NCBI RefSeq assembly: GCF_016907495.1
Contig: NZ_JAFBCC010000001.1
Coordinates: 2,294,001 to 2,358,000, forward strand
Direction: 5' to 3'
Length of the DNA: 64,000 nt
Source of the DNA: Arthrobacter tumbae
Lineage (GTDB): Bacteria; Actinomycetota; Actinomycetes; Actinomycetales; Micrococcaceae
The position numbers and the translations under genes were made by a program. A model generated the notes under the pieces. That model was not told the DNA's origin, did not search any database, and saw nothing but the letters and a program-made list of their open reading frames with translations. Of this stretch, positions 7,055 to 17,346 are shown one piece after another (the first letter of the stretch is position 1; the number at the start of each line of letters is the position of its first letter).

Positions 7055-8668
7055 GTGGCAGACAAGACCGGTGCGGGCAAGCGCCGGAGCCCGGATACCA
7101 ACCCCTCCCCGGTGGCTGAACAGCTGCCCCTCGTTACGCCGCCTCCGGGCACGAAGCCGTCTCCTGGCAAGGCCAAGTCGAAAATTGCAAGGAAAGCCGC
7201 CGCCCGGCCGCAGTCCAACCCGACCGACGCCCTGCCGATCACGCCGCAGTCCGCCCGTCCTGACCGTTCACAGCTGGCGGCCCGGAAGATGCTGCGGCGC
7301 CTTGTTCAGGGAGAGTCCCCGCCCACGCAGGCAATGAATCTGGTGGAGCGGCTCGCCGGCAGTCCCTATGCCAACCCCACTATCCAGGTGGGAGGTCCCG
7401 ACGTCGGCGCCCGCCGGACGCTCGATTTCGCCCTTAGCCTCGCTGAGACGATGTTCCGGTACGGTGCCGGAGCGCTGGAAGTCGAGACGAGCATCATTGC
7501 CGTGACCGCAGCGTTCGGGCTCGACAACATCGAGGTGGACATTACCAACCAGTCGGTGGTGCTCAACTACTCAGCGAAGGACCAGACCCCCACGACCGTT
7601 CTGCGCGTGGTGCGGTCCTGGACCAACAATTATGCGGGGCTGACCCGCGTCCACCAGTTGGTGACCGACGTCGTTGACGGTGGGGTAGACCGCTCCGAAG
7701 CCATCCGGCGCCTTGACGAGATAACCCACCGGCCCAAGCCGTTCCCGCGCTGGATGGTTACGGCCGCGTTCGGTGTCTTCGCTGCGGCCATCGTGGCGTT
7801 CATCGGCGGCGGTCCGCTTGGCTCCCTGATCTCGTTTGCAAGCTGTATCGGTGTTGACCTGCTCTCGCGTCAGCTGGGGCGTTGGCGCGTGCCTGAATTT
7901 TTCGCGACGGCCACCTCGGCCGCCCTCGTCACCTTGACCGCGGTGCTGTTGTGGTCGCTGAACGTACCGATCGCGCCCGCCCTGGTTGTGGTCGGAGGGA
8001 TTCTGCTGCTCCTGCCCACCGGCAGGCTCGTTTCGGCAACCCAGGACGCGATCAACGGATTCCCGGTGACTGCAGCAGGGAGGTTCCTGTCTGCCTTCCT
8101 CGTCTTCGCAGGAATTGTGTCCGGCATCGCCGTTGCGCTGGTGCTCGGCAACCTTCTCGGTGTTCCTGAGCTGGACGTGACGTCGTCGGTCGGCTCCCTA
8201 TACCCGCTGCCGGTGGTTGCGGTGCTCATCTTCATTGCGGTTGCAATGATCTGTATTGCCGAGCAGACGGACATGGCCCTGGTTGTACCTACGTCCCTCA
8301 TCGGAACTGCCGGATTCCTGCTCTACTCGCTGGTGGTGAACCTCGGCGTCGGCTACCGGCTTGCGCCCGCCATTGCGGCCGTCCTGATCGGTATGCTCGC
8401 GCGGGTGGTTGCCCTCCGCATGGGCGCACCGCAACTTGTGGTCGCAGTTCCTGCCGTGATGTTCCTTTACCCGGGGCTCACGATCTTCCGGTCGATGTAT
8501 GACCTCACGATCGAGACGGATGTCACCGGTGCGGGCGCCATCGGACTGTTCAATGCGCTCACCATCATCCTGGCCATCGCCGGCGGCGTGGTCCTCGGCG
8601 ACAACCTGGCCCGGCCCTTCACGAAGAAGCTGAGCAGCAACGAACGGCGTCGTAACCGCCGCCGCTAA
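7055..8668 (+). CDS. Threonine/serine exporter ThrE-type membrane protein (537 aa)
   Basis: After a basic, proline-rich cytoplasmic leader of about 70 residues comes the soluble domain characteristic of the ThrE family (TLDFALSLAETMFRYGAGALEVE, then AFGLDNIEVDITNQSVVLNY). From about residue 225 onward there are roughly ten hydrophobic segments (for example WMVTAAFGVFAAAIVAFIGG and LVVAVPAVMFLYPGL). This is the fused arrangement of Corynebacterium ThrE, which exports threonine and serine using the proton gradient. The GTG start at 7055 has AGGAAAGG upstream. It follows the FemX gene by 53 nt and may be co-transcribed with it. Confidence 0.85.
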   Translation: MADKTGAGKRRSPDTNPSPVAEQLPLVTPPPGTKPSPGKAKSKIARKAAARPQSNPTDALPITPQSARPDRSQLAARKMLRRLVQGESPPTQAMNLVERLAGSPYANPTIQVGGPDVGARRTLDFALSLAETMFRYGAGALEVETSIIAVTAAFGLDNIEVDITNQSVVLNYSAKDQTPTTVLRVVRSWTNNYAGLTRVHQLVTDVVDGGVDRSEAIRRLDEITHRPKPFPRWMVTAAFGVFAAAIVAFIGGGPLGSLISFASCIGVDLLSRQLGRWRVPEFFATATSAALVTLTAVLLWSLNVPIAPALVVVGGILLLLPTGRLVSATQDAINGFPVTAAGRFLSAFLVFAGIVSGIAVALVLGNLLGVPELDVTSSVGSLYPLPVVAVLIFIAVAMICIAEQTDMALVVPTSLIGTAGFLLYSLVVNLGVGYRLAPAIAAVLIGMLARVVALRMGAPQLVVAVPAVMFLYPGLTIFRSMYDLTIETDVTGAGAIGLFNALTIILAIAGGVVLGDNLARPFTKKLSSNERRRNRRR

Positions 8669-8678
8669 GCAGCGTACT

Positions 8679-9419
8679 TCAGCTGCGAAGCCAGTTCACC
8701 GGCTCGGCGCCCTGCTGCGCCAGGAGCGCGTTGGCCCTGCTGAAGGGCCGGGAGCCGAAAAAGCCACGGGAGGCGGATAACGGACTCGGGTGGGCGGACT
8801 CAACGAGCGGCGTGGAGTCCAGCAGAGGCTTGAGCTGCTGGGCTTCGCGTCCCCACAGGATGGCCACGAGCGGTTGGTTGCGGGCAACCAGGGCCCGGAC
8901 GGCGGCATCAGTGACGGCGTTCCAACCCAGCTTCCGGTGGGAACCCGTCTCACCGGCGCGCACCGTGAGGACCCGGTTGAGCAGGAAAACTCCCTCATCA
9001 GCCCAGCCGGAGAGGTCGCCGTGCGTGGGTGCCGGAGCCCCGAGATCCGCCGCGAGCTCCCTATAGATGTTGACGAGGCTGCGCGGCAGCCTGGTCTGCC
9101 GGGTGACGGAGAATGCCAGGCCGACGGAATGGCCTTCAGTGGGGTAGGGGTCCTGCCCCACGATGATCACCTTCACCTGGCTGAGGGGGTAGGTGAAGGT
9201 TCGCAGTATGTTGTGTGGGCCCGGCAGCACGTGGACGCCGGCCTCCTGTTCGAGGGCCAGGTCCTGCGCCAGTCGATGGATCTGCGGCTGGACGGGCCGA
9301 AGCGCAGCCGCCCAGTCGGGTGCCATCACCTCGTCGAGGGTCGCCGGGGCGGCGAACGGGAGGGCTGAGCCGGTGACAGGAGGAATGGGCAGGGTGGCCG
9401 CGCCGTCGTCGTCGTTCAT
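8679..9419 (-). CDS. ung: Uracil-DNA glycosylase, family 1 (246 aa)
   Basis: The hallmark water-activating loop [18 protein letters not shown] and the leucine-loop motif [17 protein letters not shown] are both intact, with the Asp of GQDPYP as catalytic base. [22 protein letters not shown] and [11 protein letters not shown] are further Ung signatures. The enzyme removes uracil from DNA as the first step of base excision repair. The ATG at 9419 is chosen because the encoded [10 protein letters not shown] leader is compact; the open frame continues upstream without family resemblance. It is convergent with the ThrE-type gene and separated from it by only 10 nt. Confidence 0.95.
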   Translation of the reverse strand: MNDDDGAATLPIPPVTGSALPFAAPATLDEVMAPDWAAALRPVQPQIHRLAQDLALEQEAGVHVLPGPHNILRTFTYPLSQVKVIIVGQDPYPTEGHSVGLAFSVTRQTRLPRSLVNIYRELAADLGAPAPTHGDLSGWADEGVFLLNRVLTVRAGETGSHRKLGWNAVTDAAVRALVARNQPLVAILWGREAQQLKPLLDSTPLVESAHPSPLSASRGFFGSRPFSRANALLAQQGAEPVNWLRS

Positions 9420-9539
9420 GGTTCCATCTTTGCCCGTCTGGAGCGTCAGGCTCCACCGACGGGTAAATGACAACCGTGTGATTCGCACTTACCATGGAGG
9501 AATTAGATTACGCGGAAACGGTGGATTGGGCGGTGTGTC

Positions 9540-9854
9540 GTGAGTAGGCAGGGATCGGCGGCGCAGGCAGGTCGGAACGGCTCCGCTGCGGAGGTGCGGG
9601 AGACGGGCCTGGGTGAGCGCGAACAGCAAATGCTCGAGCTTGAGCGACAGTGGTGGAAATACTCGGGCGCCAAGGAACAGGCCGTCCGGGAGATGTTTGA
9701 CCTCTCCGCCACGCATTACTACCAGATCCTCAACGCGCTCATCGACACCGAAGCCGCGCTTGCCCATGACCCGATGCTCGTGAAGAGATTGCGTAGACTA
9801 CGTACAACCCGCCAGCGCGCCCGATCAGCGCGCCGTCTTGGCGTCGATGTCTAG
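9540..9854 (+). CDS. DUF3263 protein (104 aa)
   Basis: The core LGEREQQMLELERQWWKYSGAKE followed by VREMFDLSATHYYQILNALID matches the small actinobacterial DUF3263 family, whose helical core looks like a winged-helix or sigma-like DNA-binding unit. It ends with an Arg-rich tail ([19 protein letters not shown]) that could contact nucleic acid. In Mycobacterium tuberculosis, as I remember it, the homologue (Rv0430) also precedes a LytR_C protein and lies near groEL2, and the same order is seen here. The GTG start at 9540 lacks a clear binding site, so the N-terminal 20 residues are uncertain. Confidence 0.8.
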   Translation: MSRQGSAAQAGRNGSAAEVRETGLGEREQQMLELERQWWKYSGAKEQAVREMFDLSATHYYQILNALIDTEAALAHDPMLVKRLRRLRTTRQRARSARRLGVDV

Positions 9855-9890
9855 AATTTACGCCCACTCAATCCAAGGATTTACCGCCAC

Positions 9891-10586
9891 ATGACCCAGT
9901 ACCCCCGCGACGAATTCGACCAGGTTCCCGAATCCGCCGCCCGGCAGGGAGTCCACCGTGAGCGCATTGTGCCTCCCCGGTCAAGCGGTCTCGCGCTGAA
10001 GGTCGTCGCCGGGATTCTGGTCCTTGCGGTTGGCCTGGCCGCCTATTTCCTCTTTCCGCGTCTCGGCCTCGGGCAGGCCAGCGAAGTCACGCCGGAGGGC
10101 ACCAGATCTGCACCGATGCCGTCCATCACGGCCGAGGGTGCGGCGGCCGAACCCGGCAAGGACCCCAGTGCTTCCGCGGAGCCCACGGAGTCCTTGTCGC
10201 CCGGCGCGGCCCCCACGCCCGGTGAGGAATCGACTTCCGCGGAAGAGCCGACTGCCGGTGAGGAACTGTCTTCCGAGGAGCCTTCCCCCGAGGCAACAGA
10301 AGCGGCAGCAGTCATCGACCGCGCGCAGCCGGTTGCCGTGTTGAATGCCACGGCAGTCAGCGGGCTGGCAAGCACTGCTGCGGGCAGGCTGCAGGCCGAC
10401 GGCTGGACCGTCACCCAGATCGGCAACTGGTCCGGCCAGCAGCTGCAGGGATCCATCGTGCTCTATAACGGTGAGGAGCAGCGCCCCACCGCTGAGGCGC
10501 TCGCCGGCGCCCTTGGTATCGGCGTTGTCCAGGGCGACGCGGGTTTCGGCAATATCACCGTGGTGGTCGGCCCGGGCTTCCAGTGA
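9891..10586 (+). CDS. LytR_C-domain membrane protein (231 aa)
   Basis: A cytoplasmic N-terminus of about 35 residues is followed by one membrane segment (LKVVAGILVLAVGLAAYFLF). Next is a long Glu/Pro/Ser/Thr-rich linker (about 65-145) and a C-terminal domain beginning PVAVLNATAVSGLASTAAGRL with GWTVTQIGNWSG, the LytR/CpsA/Psr C-terminal (LytR_C) fold. This domain is found alone or attached to cell-wall glycopolymer ligases and is thought to sit at the cell wall. Here it is membrane-anchored and faces outward. It follows the DUF3263 gene by 36 nt, as in mycobacteria. Confidence 0.85.
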   Translation: MTQYPRDEFDQVPESAARQGVHRERIVPPRSSGLALKVVAGILVLAVGLAAYFLFPRLGLGQASEVTPEGTRSAPMPSITAEGAAAEPGKDPSASAEPTESLSPGAAPTPGEESTSAEEPTAGEELSSEEPSPEATEAAAVIDRAQPVAVLNATAVSGLASTAAGRLQADGWTVTQIGNWSGQQLQGSIVLYNGEEQRPTAEALAGALGIGVVQGDAGFGNITVVVGPGFQ

Positions 10587-10712
10587 GCGTCTCGGTTAAG
10601 GATCAATAACATTCACTGTGTTCTCCGTCACTGCTCCGGAGTTCTGGGATTAGATGTATCTCAGCCCCGCCGTCAACAGCTAAGCGGGGGATCTACATAG
10701 TGGGAGAACAAC

Positions 10713-10919
10713 ATGGCGCAGGGAACCGTTAAATGGTTCAACGCTGAAAAGGGATACGGCTTCATCACTGTCGATGAGGGCGGGGTGGATGTTTTTGTGC
10801 ACTGGTCCGCAATAGACATGGAGGGCTACCGTGCGCTCGACGAGGGCCAGCGGGTTCAGTTCGAAATCGGAGAAGGTCAGAAGGGGCCGCAGGCTGAGGC
10901 CGTGCGCCTCGCATCCTGA
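10713..10919 (+). CDS. Cold-shock protein, CspA family (68 aa)
   Basis: The sequence [18 protein letters not shown] has the RNP1 motif (KGYGFI), followed by RNP2-like [10 protein letters not shown], and the length is that of a single cold-shock domain. It should bind single-stranded RNA and DNA and melt RNA structure. A binding site (GTGGGAG) lies 8 nt before the ATG. The 126 nt before the gene contain no other gene and could form the long leader typical of csp genes. A strong terminator follows the stop codon. Confidence 0.95.
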   Translation: MAQGTVKWFNAEKGYGFITVDEGGVDVFVHWSAIDMEGYRALDEGQRVQFEIGEGQKGPQAEAVRLAS

Positions 10920-10941
10920 GCGACCCACGCAATAACAAACA

Positions 10942-10990
10942 ACGACGGCGCGCTTCCCCTGTGGGGGTGGCGCGCCGTCGTCGTTGTTTT
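10942..10990 (+). terminator. Rho-independent terminator after the cold-shock gene
   Basis: ACGACGGCGCGC (10942-10953) pairs perfectly with GCGCGCCGTCGT (10970-10981) around a 16-nt loop and is followed by CGTTGTTTT. The arms contain the over-represented motif CGCCGTCGT in both orientations. Confidence 0.85.
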
Positions 10991-11006
10991 CCTCAAGGCG
11001 AAACAG

Positions 11007-11033
11007 CTTGCACTCGCAGTGTGTGAGTGCTAA
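11007..11033 (+). promoter_or_regulatory. CIRCE operator 1 (HrcA site) of groEL
   Basis: CTTGCACTC, 9 nt, GAGTGCTAA. The CIRCE consensus is TTAGCACTC, N9, GAGTGCTAA, so the right arm is perfect and the left arm has two differences. HrcA is expected to bind here and repress groEL until heat shock. Confidence 0.9.
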
Positions 11034-11041
11034 TTATTGAC

Positions 11042-11068
11042 TTAGCACTCACGTGTGACGACTGCTAA
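11042..11068 (+). promoter_or_regulatory. CIRCE operator 2 (HrcA site) of groEL
   Basis: TTAGCACTC, 9 nt, GACTGCTAA. The left arm is perfect and the right arm has one difference from consensus. It starts 8 nt after the first operator. The two inner arms also form their own inverted repeat (GAGTGCTAA, 8 nt, TTAGCACTC). The gene starts 148 nt further on, so an untranslated leader of more than 100 nt is likely. Confidence 0.9.
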
Positions 11069-11177
11069 GACGCCACACCGGGAGTGAACCAGGCAACCTC
11101 TGTGGTGAGGGCTGGTTGGGGAGGTACAGAGATCCTCCCGGATCAGCCCATCCGTCGCGGGCATCACAGGCCGGTAG

Positions 11178-12851
<1,674 letters not shown>

Positions 12852-12895
12852 ACTCCCAGCCTCACCAGCAGGTACACCCTGCGAACGGTTACACC

Positions 12896-12927
12896 AAAGG
12901 CCGGCCCCTCACAGGGGCCGGCCTTTT
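12896..12927 (+). terminator. Terminator of groEL
   Basis: AAAGGCCGGCCCCT (12896-12909) pairs with AGGGGCCGGCCTTT (12913-12926) around a 3-nt loop, followed by T. A very stable 14-bp stem located 45 nt after the groEL stop. Confidence 0.9.
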
Positions 12928-12949
12928 GGCTGTGCGAGCCGGAAGATTC

Positions 12950-12996
12950 GTGCAGCTATGGCGGGATCTCCGGCCTGGAAGCCGCCGCAGCTGCAC
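12950..12996 (-). terminator. Terminator of the WXG100 gene
   Basis: GTGCAGCT (12950-12957) pairs with AGCTGCAC (12989-12996), with an inner GGCGG/CCGCC stem. It lies 27 nt after the stop of the minus-strand gene ending at 13024, back to back with the groEL terminator. Confidence 0.65.
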
Positions 12997-13023
12997 AAAA
13001 GTCCGCAGGTGAGCCGAGCGAGG

Positions 13024-13314
13024 CTAGTGCATGAACATGCGCGCGTTGCTCAGCTCGGCCTGACTGTACTGCTCTGTTGCGACGCCGAGAGCCTGGTTGA
13101 TGCTGGTCAGCGATTCCTCGACCTTGAGCTGGGTGGCACGCCAGTCCGTCACCAGCTGCTGGAAGTTCTGCGAGGCCTGTCCCTGCCACTCGGACTCAAG
13201 GGACCGCAGCCCTGACTGCATGGCATTGACCTCTGCCTGCAGCCGGGCAATGGTATTTTGCACGTCTGCGCTCTTGGCGGCGAGCGAGTCTGTATTGACG
13301 TTGAAGTAGGTCAT
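13024..13314 (-). CDS. WXG100-family protein, ESAT-6-like (96 aa)
   Basis: A helix-turn-helix protein of the right length with the W-x-G turn in ESEWQGQASQNFQQL at about residues 43-57. The helices before and after are amphipathic (VQNTIARLQAEVNAMQSGL and LKVEESLTSINQALGVA). Members are small secreted substrates of type VII (ESX) secretion and form dimers. The start at 13314 has a textbook AGGAGG 5 nt upstream. No FtsK/EssC ATPase or other secretion component is in the window, so this is an orphan substrate. A second WXG-like domain occurs at the N-terminus of the hydrolase at 38242-39714. Confidence 0.9.
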   Translation of the reverse strand: MTYFNVNTDSLAAKSADVQNTIARLQAEVNAMQSGLRSLESEWQGQASQNFQQLVTDWRATQLKVEESLTSINQALGVATEQYSQAELSNARMFMH

Positions 13315-13462
13315 GGTTCCTCCTGGATTCTGCTGCGGGTGCACTGCGCCTTCGACGTTAGAGGGCTCCAGACGCGGGTGATGCGCTCAGCTGAGGAATG
13401 TGCGTAAGCTGCGCGCACGCGTCGGGCTGGGGAGGAAGAGTCGGCGGCAGACGATCGACCGG

Positions 13463-14908
13463 TCACTCGTCTGCCGGCGGGGTGCTTTCCGTATCGTGCG
13501 GCAGCCTGATGGACAGGGTGGCGCCGCCGCCCGGTGTGTCCTCAAGCCGCACGCTTCCATCATGCTGGGCAACCAGTGCCGCGACGATCGCCAGGCCAAG
13601 ACCTGTGCCGCCGGTTTCCCGGTAGCGTGAGGAGTCAGCCCGGTAGAAGCGCTCGAAAACCCTCGCAGCGTCTTCTTCGGAAATGCCCGGACCGTGGTCA
13701 CGCACCTCGATCACGGAATCGCTCCTGCCATGGATAACCGGAGCAACGCCTACGGCAACCTCGATCGGTGACCCCTCGGGCGTGTACCGCAGGGCGTTGG
13801 TCATCAGGTTTGCGACGACCTGGCGGAGACGCGCCTCGTCGCCGACGGTCGGGGCGTGCCGTGCCGGTCCACCGTCGAGACCGATAACGCGGATGGCGCG
13901 TTCCGGCGCGATGGCCCGCGCATCCATGGCGGCGTCGTTTCCGAGCACCAGCAGGTCAAGCGGCTGGGACTCGAGGGGCCGCTGCTCGTCGATGCGCGCC
14001 AGGGTCAGCAGATCCTCGACCAACTGGCCCATCCGCTTTGCCTCGCTCTCGATACGGCCCATGGCAGCCTTGACGTCGTCGTCGTTCTGGAGGGCACCGT
14101 GACGGTACAACTCGGAGAATCCGCGGATGGTGACCAGTGGCGTGCGCAGTTCATGGGAGGCGTCCGCGACGAAGCGGCGCATCTTCCGCTCTGAATCCAT
14201 CCGGGCTGCGAACGCCGATTCGATGTGCGCAAGCATGGCGTTCAGGGAGCGGGAGAGCCGGCCTACCTCTGTGGCGGGACGTTCGACGTCCACGCGCCGT
14301 GAGAGGTCCCCGGCGGCGATTGCCGCGGCCGTCCGCTCTACCCGGCTGAGCGGGCGGAACTGCCGGGTGACTGCGAGGTAGGCGACGATCGAGGCTGCGG
14401 CGATCGAAAAGAGTCCGACGGTGAAAATGATCCGACCGGCATCAGACACGGTCTCATGCACTGTTGACATCCGGGTGGCAACGGCGACGGAGGTGTTGTC
14501 CGCCTGCAGCGGGAAGACGATGACGCGCCACTCGCTCTCACCCCTGCTCCCAGGAACGGTGAAGCCTTCGTGGTCCAATTCCTCTATCTCCGCGCGGTCA
14601 AGCGGCGGAAGGTTGGGAACCTCGAAGAGCGTGGAGGAATACGTGGAACGAATCGCCTCACCGTCCTCATCGAGCCAGGTGCCGTAGAAGCGGATGAGGT
14701 TCTGGCTTGTGTCGTTGCCCGTGGTGCCGATGCTGTTGGTCACCGACTGCGCGTTGGCTGCGATGTCCTGGTCCATTTGCGCTATGAGACTGTTCCGGAG
14801 CAGGGAAATTGTCACGATCCCCGTGATGGCAACAGTGAACACCATGAGCAGGGTCATGATGGCGATGAGTTGCGTGCGGAGGGAGGCAGACTTCCAGCGA
14901 CGTATCAC
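13463..14908 (-). CDS. Sensor histidine kinase (481 aa)
   Basis: Two membrane segments (about 13-37 and 158-181) bracket an extracellular sensor domain of about 120 residues. A HAMP linker follows, then the dimerisation/phosphoacceptor helix FVADASHELRTPL with His252, the N-box NLMTNALRY, the G1 box DHGPGISEEDAARVF and the G2 box GGTGLGLAIV. It should autophosphorylate and pass phosphate to the regulator encoded 20 nt upstream (14929-15639). The architecture matches the MprB/TrcS/PhoR-type kinases of Actinobacteria. The signal it senses is not readable. The GTG start has no obvious binding site, consistent with coupling to the regulator gene. Confidence 0.92.
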   Translation of the reverse strand: MIRRWKSASLRTQLIAIMTLLMVFTVAITGIVTISLLRNSLIAQMDQDIAANAQSVTNSIGTTGNDTSQNLIRFYGTWLDEDGEAIRSTYSSTLFEVPNLPPLDRAEIEELDHEGFTVPGSRGESEWRVIVFPLQADNTSVAVATRMSTVHETVSDAGRIIFTVGLFSIAAASIVAYLAVTRQFRPLSRVERTAAAIAAGDLSRRVDVERPATEVGRLSRSLNAMLAHIESAFAARMDSERKMRRFVADASHELRTPLVTIRGFSELYRHGALQNDDDVKAAMGRIESEAKRMGQLVEDLLTLARIDEQRPLESQPLDLLVLGNDAAMDARAIAPERAIRVIGLDGGPARHAPTVGDEARLRQVVANLMTNALRYTPEGSPIEVAVGVAPVIHGRSDSVIEVRDHGPGISEEDAARVFERFYRADSSRYRETGGTGLGLAIVAALVAQHDGSVRLEDTPGGGATLSIRLPHDTESTPPADE

Positions 14909-14928
14909 AGCGGGTACGGAAATGTTTG

Positions 14929-15639
14929 TTACCGCTTGTCAGCGGTGCGCAGCAGGTAACCGACCCCGCGTTTGGTTTGAATAAGCGCCGGGGCATCAGG
15001 GTTCTTGTCTATCTTGCGGCGCAGGTAGGAGATGTAGGACTCCACGATGGAGGCATCTCCGTTGAAGTCGTACTCCCAGACGTGATCGAGGATCTGCGCT
15101 TTCGACAGCACCCGGTTCGGGTTCATCATCAGGTAGCGGAGGAGCTTGAACTCTGTGGGGGAGAGATCGATGACTTCTCCGCCGCGGCGCACCTCGTGTG
15201 CGTCGTCGTCCAGTTCGAGGTCATCGACACGGATGACGGCGCCGTCGTCGTCGTGTGGTTGTGTGCGGCGCAGCACGGCGCGGATGCGGGCAACCACCTC
15301 GTCGAGGCTGAAGGGCTTGGTCACGTAATCGTCACCGCCCACGGTGAGGCCGGTGACCTTGTCATCGGTGTCATCGCGGGCGGTCAGGAAGACCACGGGG
15401 AAGTGCCGGCCGGCGGCGCGGAGCCGGCGTGTCACGGTGAAACCGTCCATGTCCGGGAGCATCACGTCGAGGACGGCGAGATCCGGGTTATGGGTTTCCG
15501 CTGCGGCGAGTGCCTCGCGCCCGTTGGCGGCGGCGACGACGTCGAATCCCGCGAACCGCAGCGAAGTGGAGAGCAGTTCCCGGATGTTCGGCTCGTCATC
15601 GACTACGAGCAGTTTGGCTTCAGGCACCGATTTATTCAC
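14929..15639 (-). CDS. OmpR/PhoP-family response regulator (236 aa)
   Basis: The receiver domain shows the acidic pair in LLVVDDEPN, the phosphoacceptor Asp58 in LAVLDVMLPDMDGF, Thr in VVFLTARDD and Lys in YVTKPFSLDE. The C-terminal winged helix (from about 135) has the OmpR-type recognition region SIVESYISYLRRKIDK and the final KRGVGYLLR. It is very close in pattern to mycobacterial PhoP/TrcR regulators. The first gene of a two-gene operon with the kinase. Target genes cannot be predicted. Confidence 0.93.
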   Translation of the reverse strand: MNKSVPEAKLLVVDDEPNIRELLSTSLRFAGFDVVAAANGREALAAAETHNPDLAVLDVMLPDMDGFTVTRRLRAAGRHFPVVFLTARDDTDDKVTGLTVGGDDYVTKPFSLDEVVARIRAVLRRTQPHDDDGAVIRVDDLELDDDAHEVRRGGEVIDLSPTEFKLLRYLMMNPNRVLSKAQILDHVWEYDFNGDASIVESYISYLRRKIDKNPDAPALIQTKRGVGYLLRTADKR

Positions 15640-15702
15640 GATTCCCAGTATGCTCCCAGCAGCTGGGAGTTGTCTGGAGGTTTGCTGAACGCGCGGCGAA
15701 TC

Positions 15703-17346
15703 TCAGGCCTGCGGGATGTCCGCGGCGTCCAGAATCGTGTAGGCGTAACCCTGTTCGGCGAGAAACCGCTGACGCTTGGCGGCGAAATCCTGGTCGATGG
15801 TGTCGCGCGCGACGACGGTGTAGAACCGCGCTGCCCGCCCGTCCGCCTTGGGACGCAGCAACCTGCCCAGCCGCTGTGCCTCCTCCTGGCGGGAACCGAA
15901 GGACCCTGACACCTGGATTGCCACCGAGGCTTCCGGAAGGTCGATCGAGAAGTTGGCCACCTTGGAAACCACAAGGGTGTGCAGGTCCCCGGCGCGGAAG
16001 GCGTTGAAGAGGCGCTGGCGTTCCTTCACGGATGTCTCACCCTTGATGATGGGAGCATCCAGCCGCTCACCCAGCTCATCCAGCTGGTCGATGTACTGCC
16101 CGATCACGAGCAGCTGTTCGCCCTTGTGCGAGGCAACCAGCTTCTCCACGACTGTTGTCTTCGTCTCGGAGGTTGCGCACAGGCGGTACTTGTCGCCGTC
16201 GTCCGCCATGGCATACGCAACCCGCTCATCCCGGGGAAGGTCAACGCGGACTTCGACGCAGTCCGCGGGCGCGATGTAACCCTGCGCCTCGATGTCCTTC
16301 CAGGGTGCGTCATAGCGCTTTGGCCCGATGAGGGAGAAAACCTCGCCCTCGCGGCCGTCCTCACGCACCAGAGTGGCGGTAAGCCCTAGTCGCCGCCGGG
16401 CCTGCAAATCGGCGGTCATGCGGAAGATCGGCGCCGGGAGCAGATGCACCTCGTCATAGACGATGAGGCCCCAGTCATTGGCGTCGAGCAGCTCGAGATG
16501 GGGATAGAGCCCGCCGCGGCGCAGGGTCAGCACCTGGTAGGTGGCGATAGTGACCGGCCGGACCTCCTTGACGGAGCCGGAGTACTCCCCGATCTCGTCC
16601 TCCGTCAGGGAGGTCCGCTTGAGCAGCTCGTCCTTCCACTGCCGGGCGGAGACGGTGTTGGTCACGAGGATGAGGGTGGTCGTTGAGCTCGTTGCCATCG
16701 CTGCGGCGCCCACCAGGGTTTTACCTGCCCCGCAGGGGAGCACGACGACGCCGGACCCACCCGCCCAGAAGTTCTCCATCGCCACTTTCTGATAGGGACG
16801 CAGCGCCCAGCCGTCCTCGTTGAGCACGATGGGGTGGGGTGTCCCGTCAACGTAGCCCGCCAGGTCCTCAGCCGGCCACCCGAGTTTGAGCAGAAGCTGC
16901 TTCAGCTGCCCGCGCTGGGAGGAGTGCACCACCACCGTCTCGCCATCGATGCGCGGACCAAGAAGCGGCTCGATCTTCTTCGCATGCAGCACTTCCTCGA
17001 GCACGGGGTAGTCGTTGGTCCGGAGCACGAGGCCGTGTTGATCGTCCTTCTCCAACCGCAGCCGGCCGTAGCGGGACATAGTCTCCTCGATGTCGACGAG
17101 GAGTGCGTGCGGAACCGGAAAGCGGGAGTACTTCAACAGCGTATCCAGGACCTGCTCGGCGTCGAGCCCCGCAGCGCGGGCGTTCCACAGGCCAAGCGGC
17201 GTGAGGCGGTAGCTGTGCACGTGTTCCGGTGCGCGCTCCAGCTCAGCGAAAGCGGCAATGGCATGCCGGGCTTCGGTGGCCTGCTCGTGATCGACCTCCA
17301 GCAGGATGGTCTTGTCGCTCTGGACAATAAGCGGCCCGTCAGGCAT
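15703..17346 (-). CDS. XPB-family DNA repair helicase (547 aa)
   Basis: A superfamily 2 helicase of the XPB/Ssl2 type. Walker A is PCGAGKT (204-210), the Walker B box is DEVH (298-301), and the XPB-specific RED motif is present as VREDGRE (327-333) inside GLTATLVREDGRE. The C-terminal helicase domain contains GQYIDQLDELGERLDAPIIKG and EEAQRLGRLLRPK. Bacterial XPB (Rv0861c in M. tuberculosis) is a 3'-5' DNA helicase tied to DNA repair. The start at 17346 is preferred because AAGGGG precedes it. It overlaps the end of the upstream gene by 8 nt. That gene encodes the usual partner protein. Confidence 0.92.
   Translation of the reverse strand: MPDGPLIVQSDKTILLEVDHEQATEARHAIAAFAELERAPEHVHSYRLTPLGLWNARAAGLDAEQVLDTLLKYSRFPVPHALLVDIEETMSRYGRLRLEKDDQHGLVLRTNDYPVLEEVLHAKKIEPLLGPRIDGETVVVHSSQRGQLKQLLLKLGWPAEDLAGYVDGTPHPIVLNEDGWALRPYQKVAMENFWAGGSGVVVLPCGAGKTLVGAAAMATSSTTTLILVTNTVSARQWKDELLKRTSLTEDEIGEYSGSVKEVRPVTIATYQVLTLRRGGLYPHLELLDANDWGLIVYDEVHLLPAPIFRMTADLQARRRLGLTATLVREDGREGEVFSLIGPKRYDAPWKDIEAQGYIAPADCVEVRVDLPRDERVAYAMADDGDKYRLCATSETKTTVVEKLVASHKGEQLLVIGQYIDQLDELGERLDAPIIKGETSVKERQRLFNAFRAGDLHTLVVSKVANFSIDLPEASVAIQVSGSFGSRQEEAQRLGRLLRPKADGRAARFYTVVARDTIDQDFAAKRQRFLAEQGYAYTILDAADIPQA

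Noticed and set aside
9494..9547. An 17-codon frame (MEELDYAETVDWAVCRE) overlapping the DUF3263 start
   Set aside because: Could be an upstream open frame, but it has no ribosome site and may simply be leader sequence; not supported.
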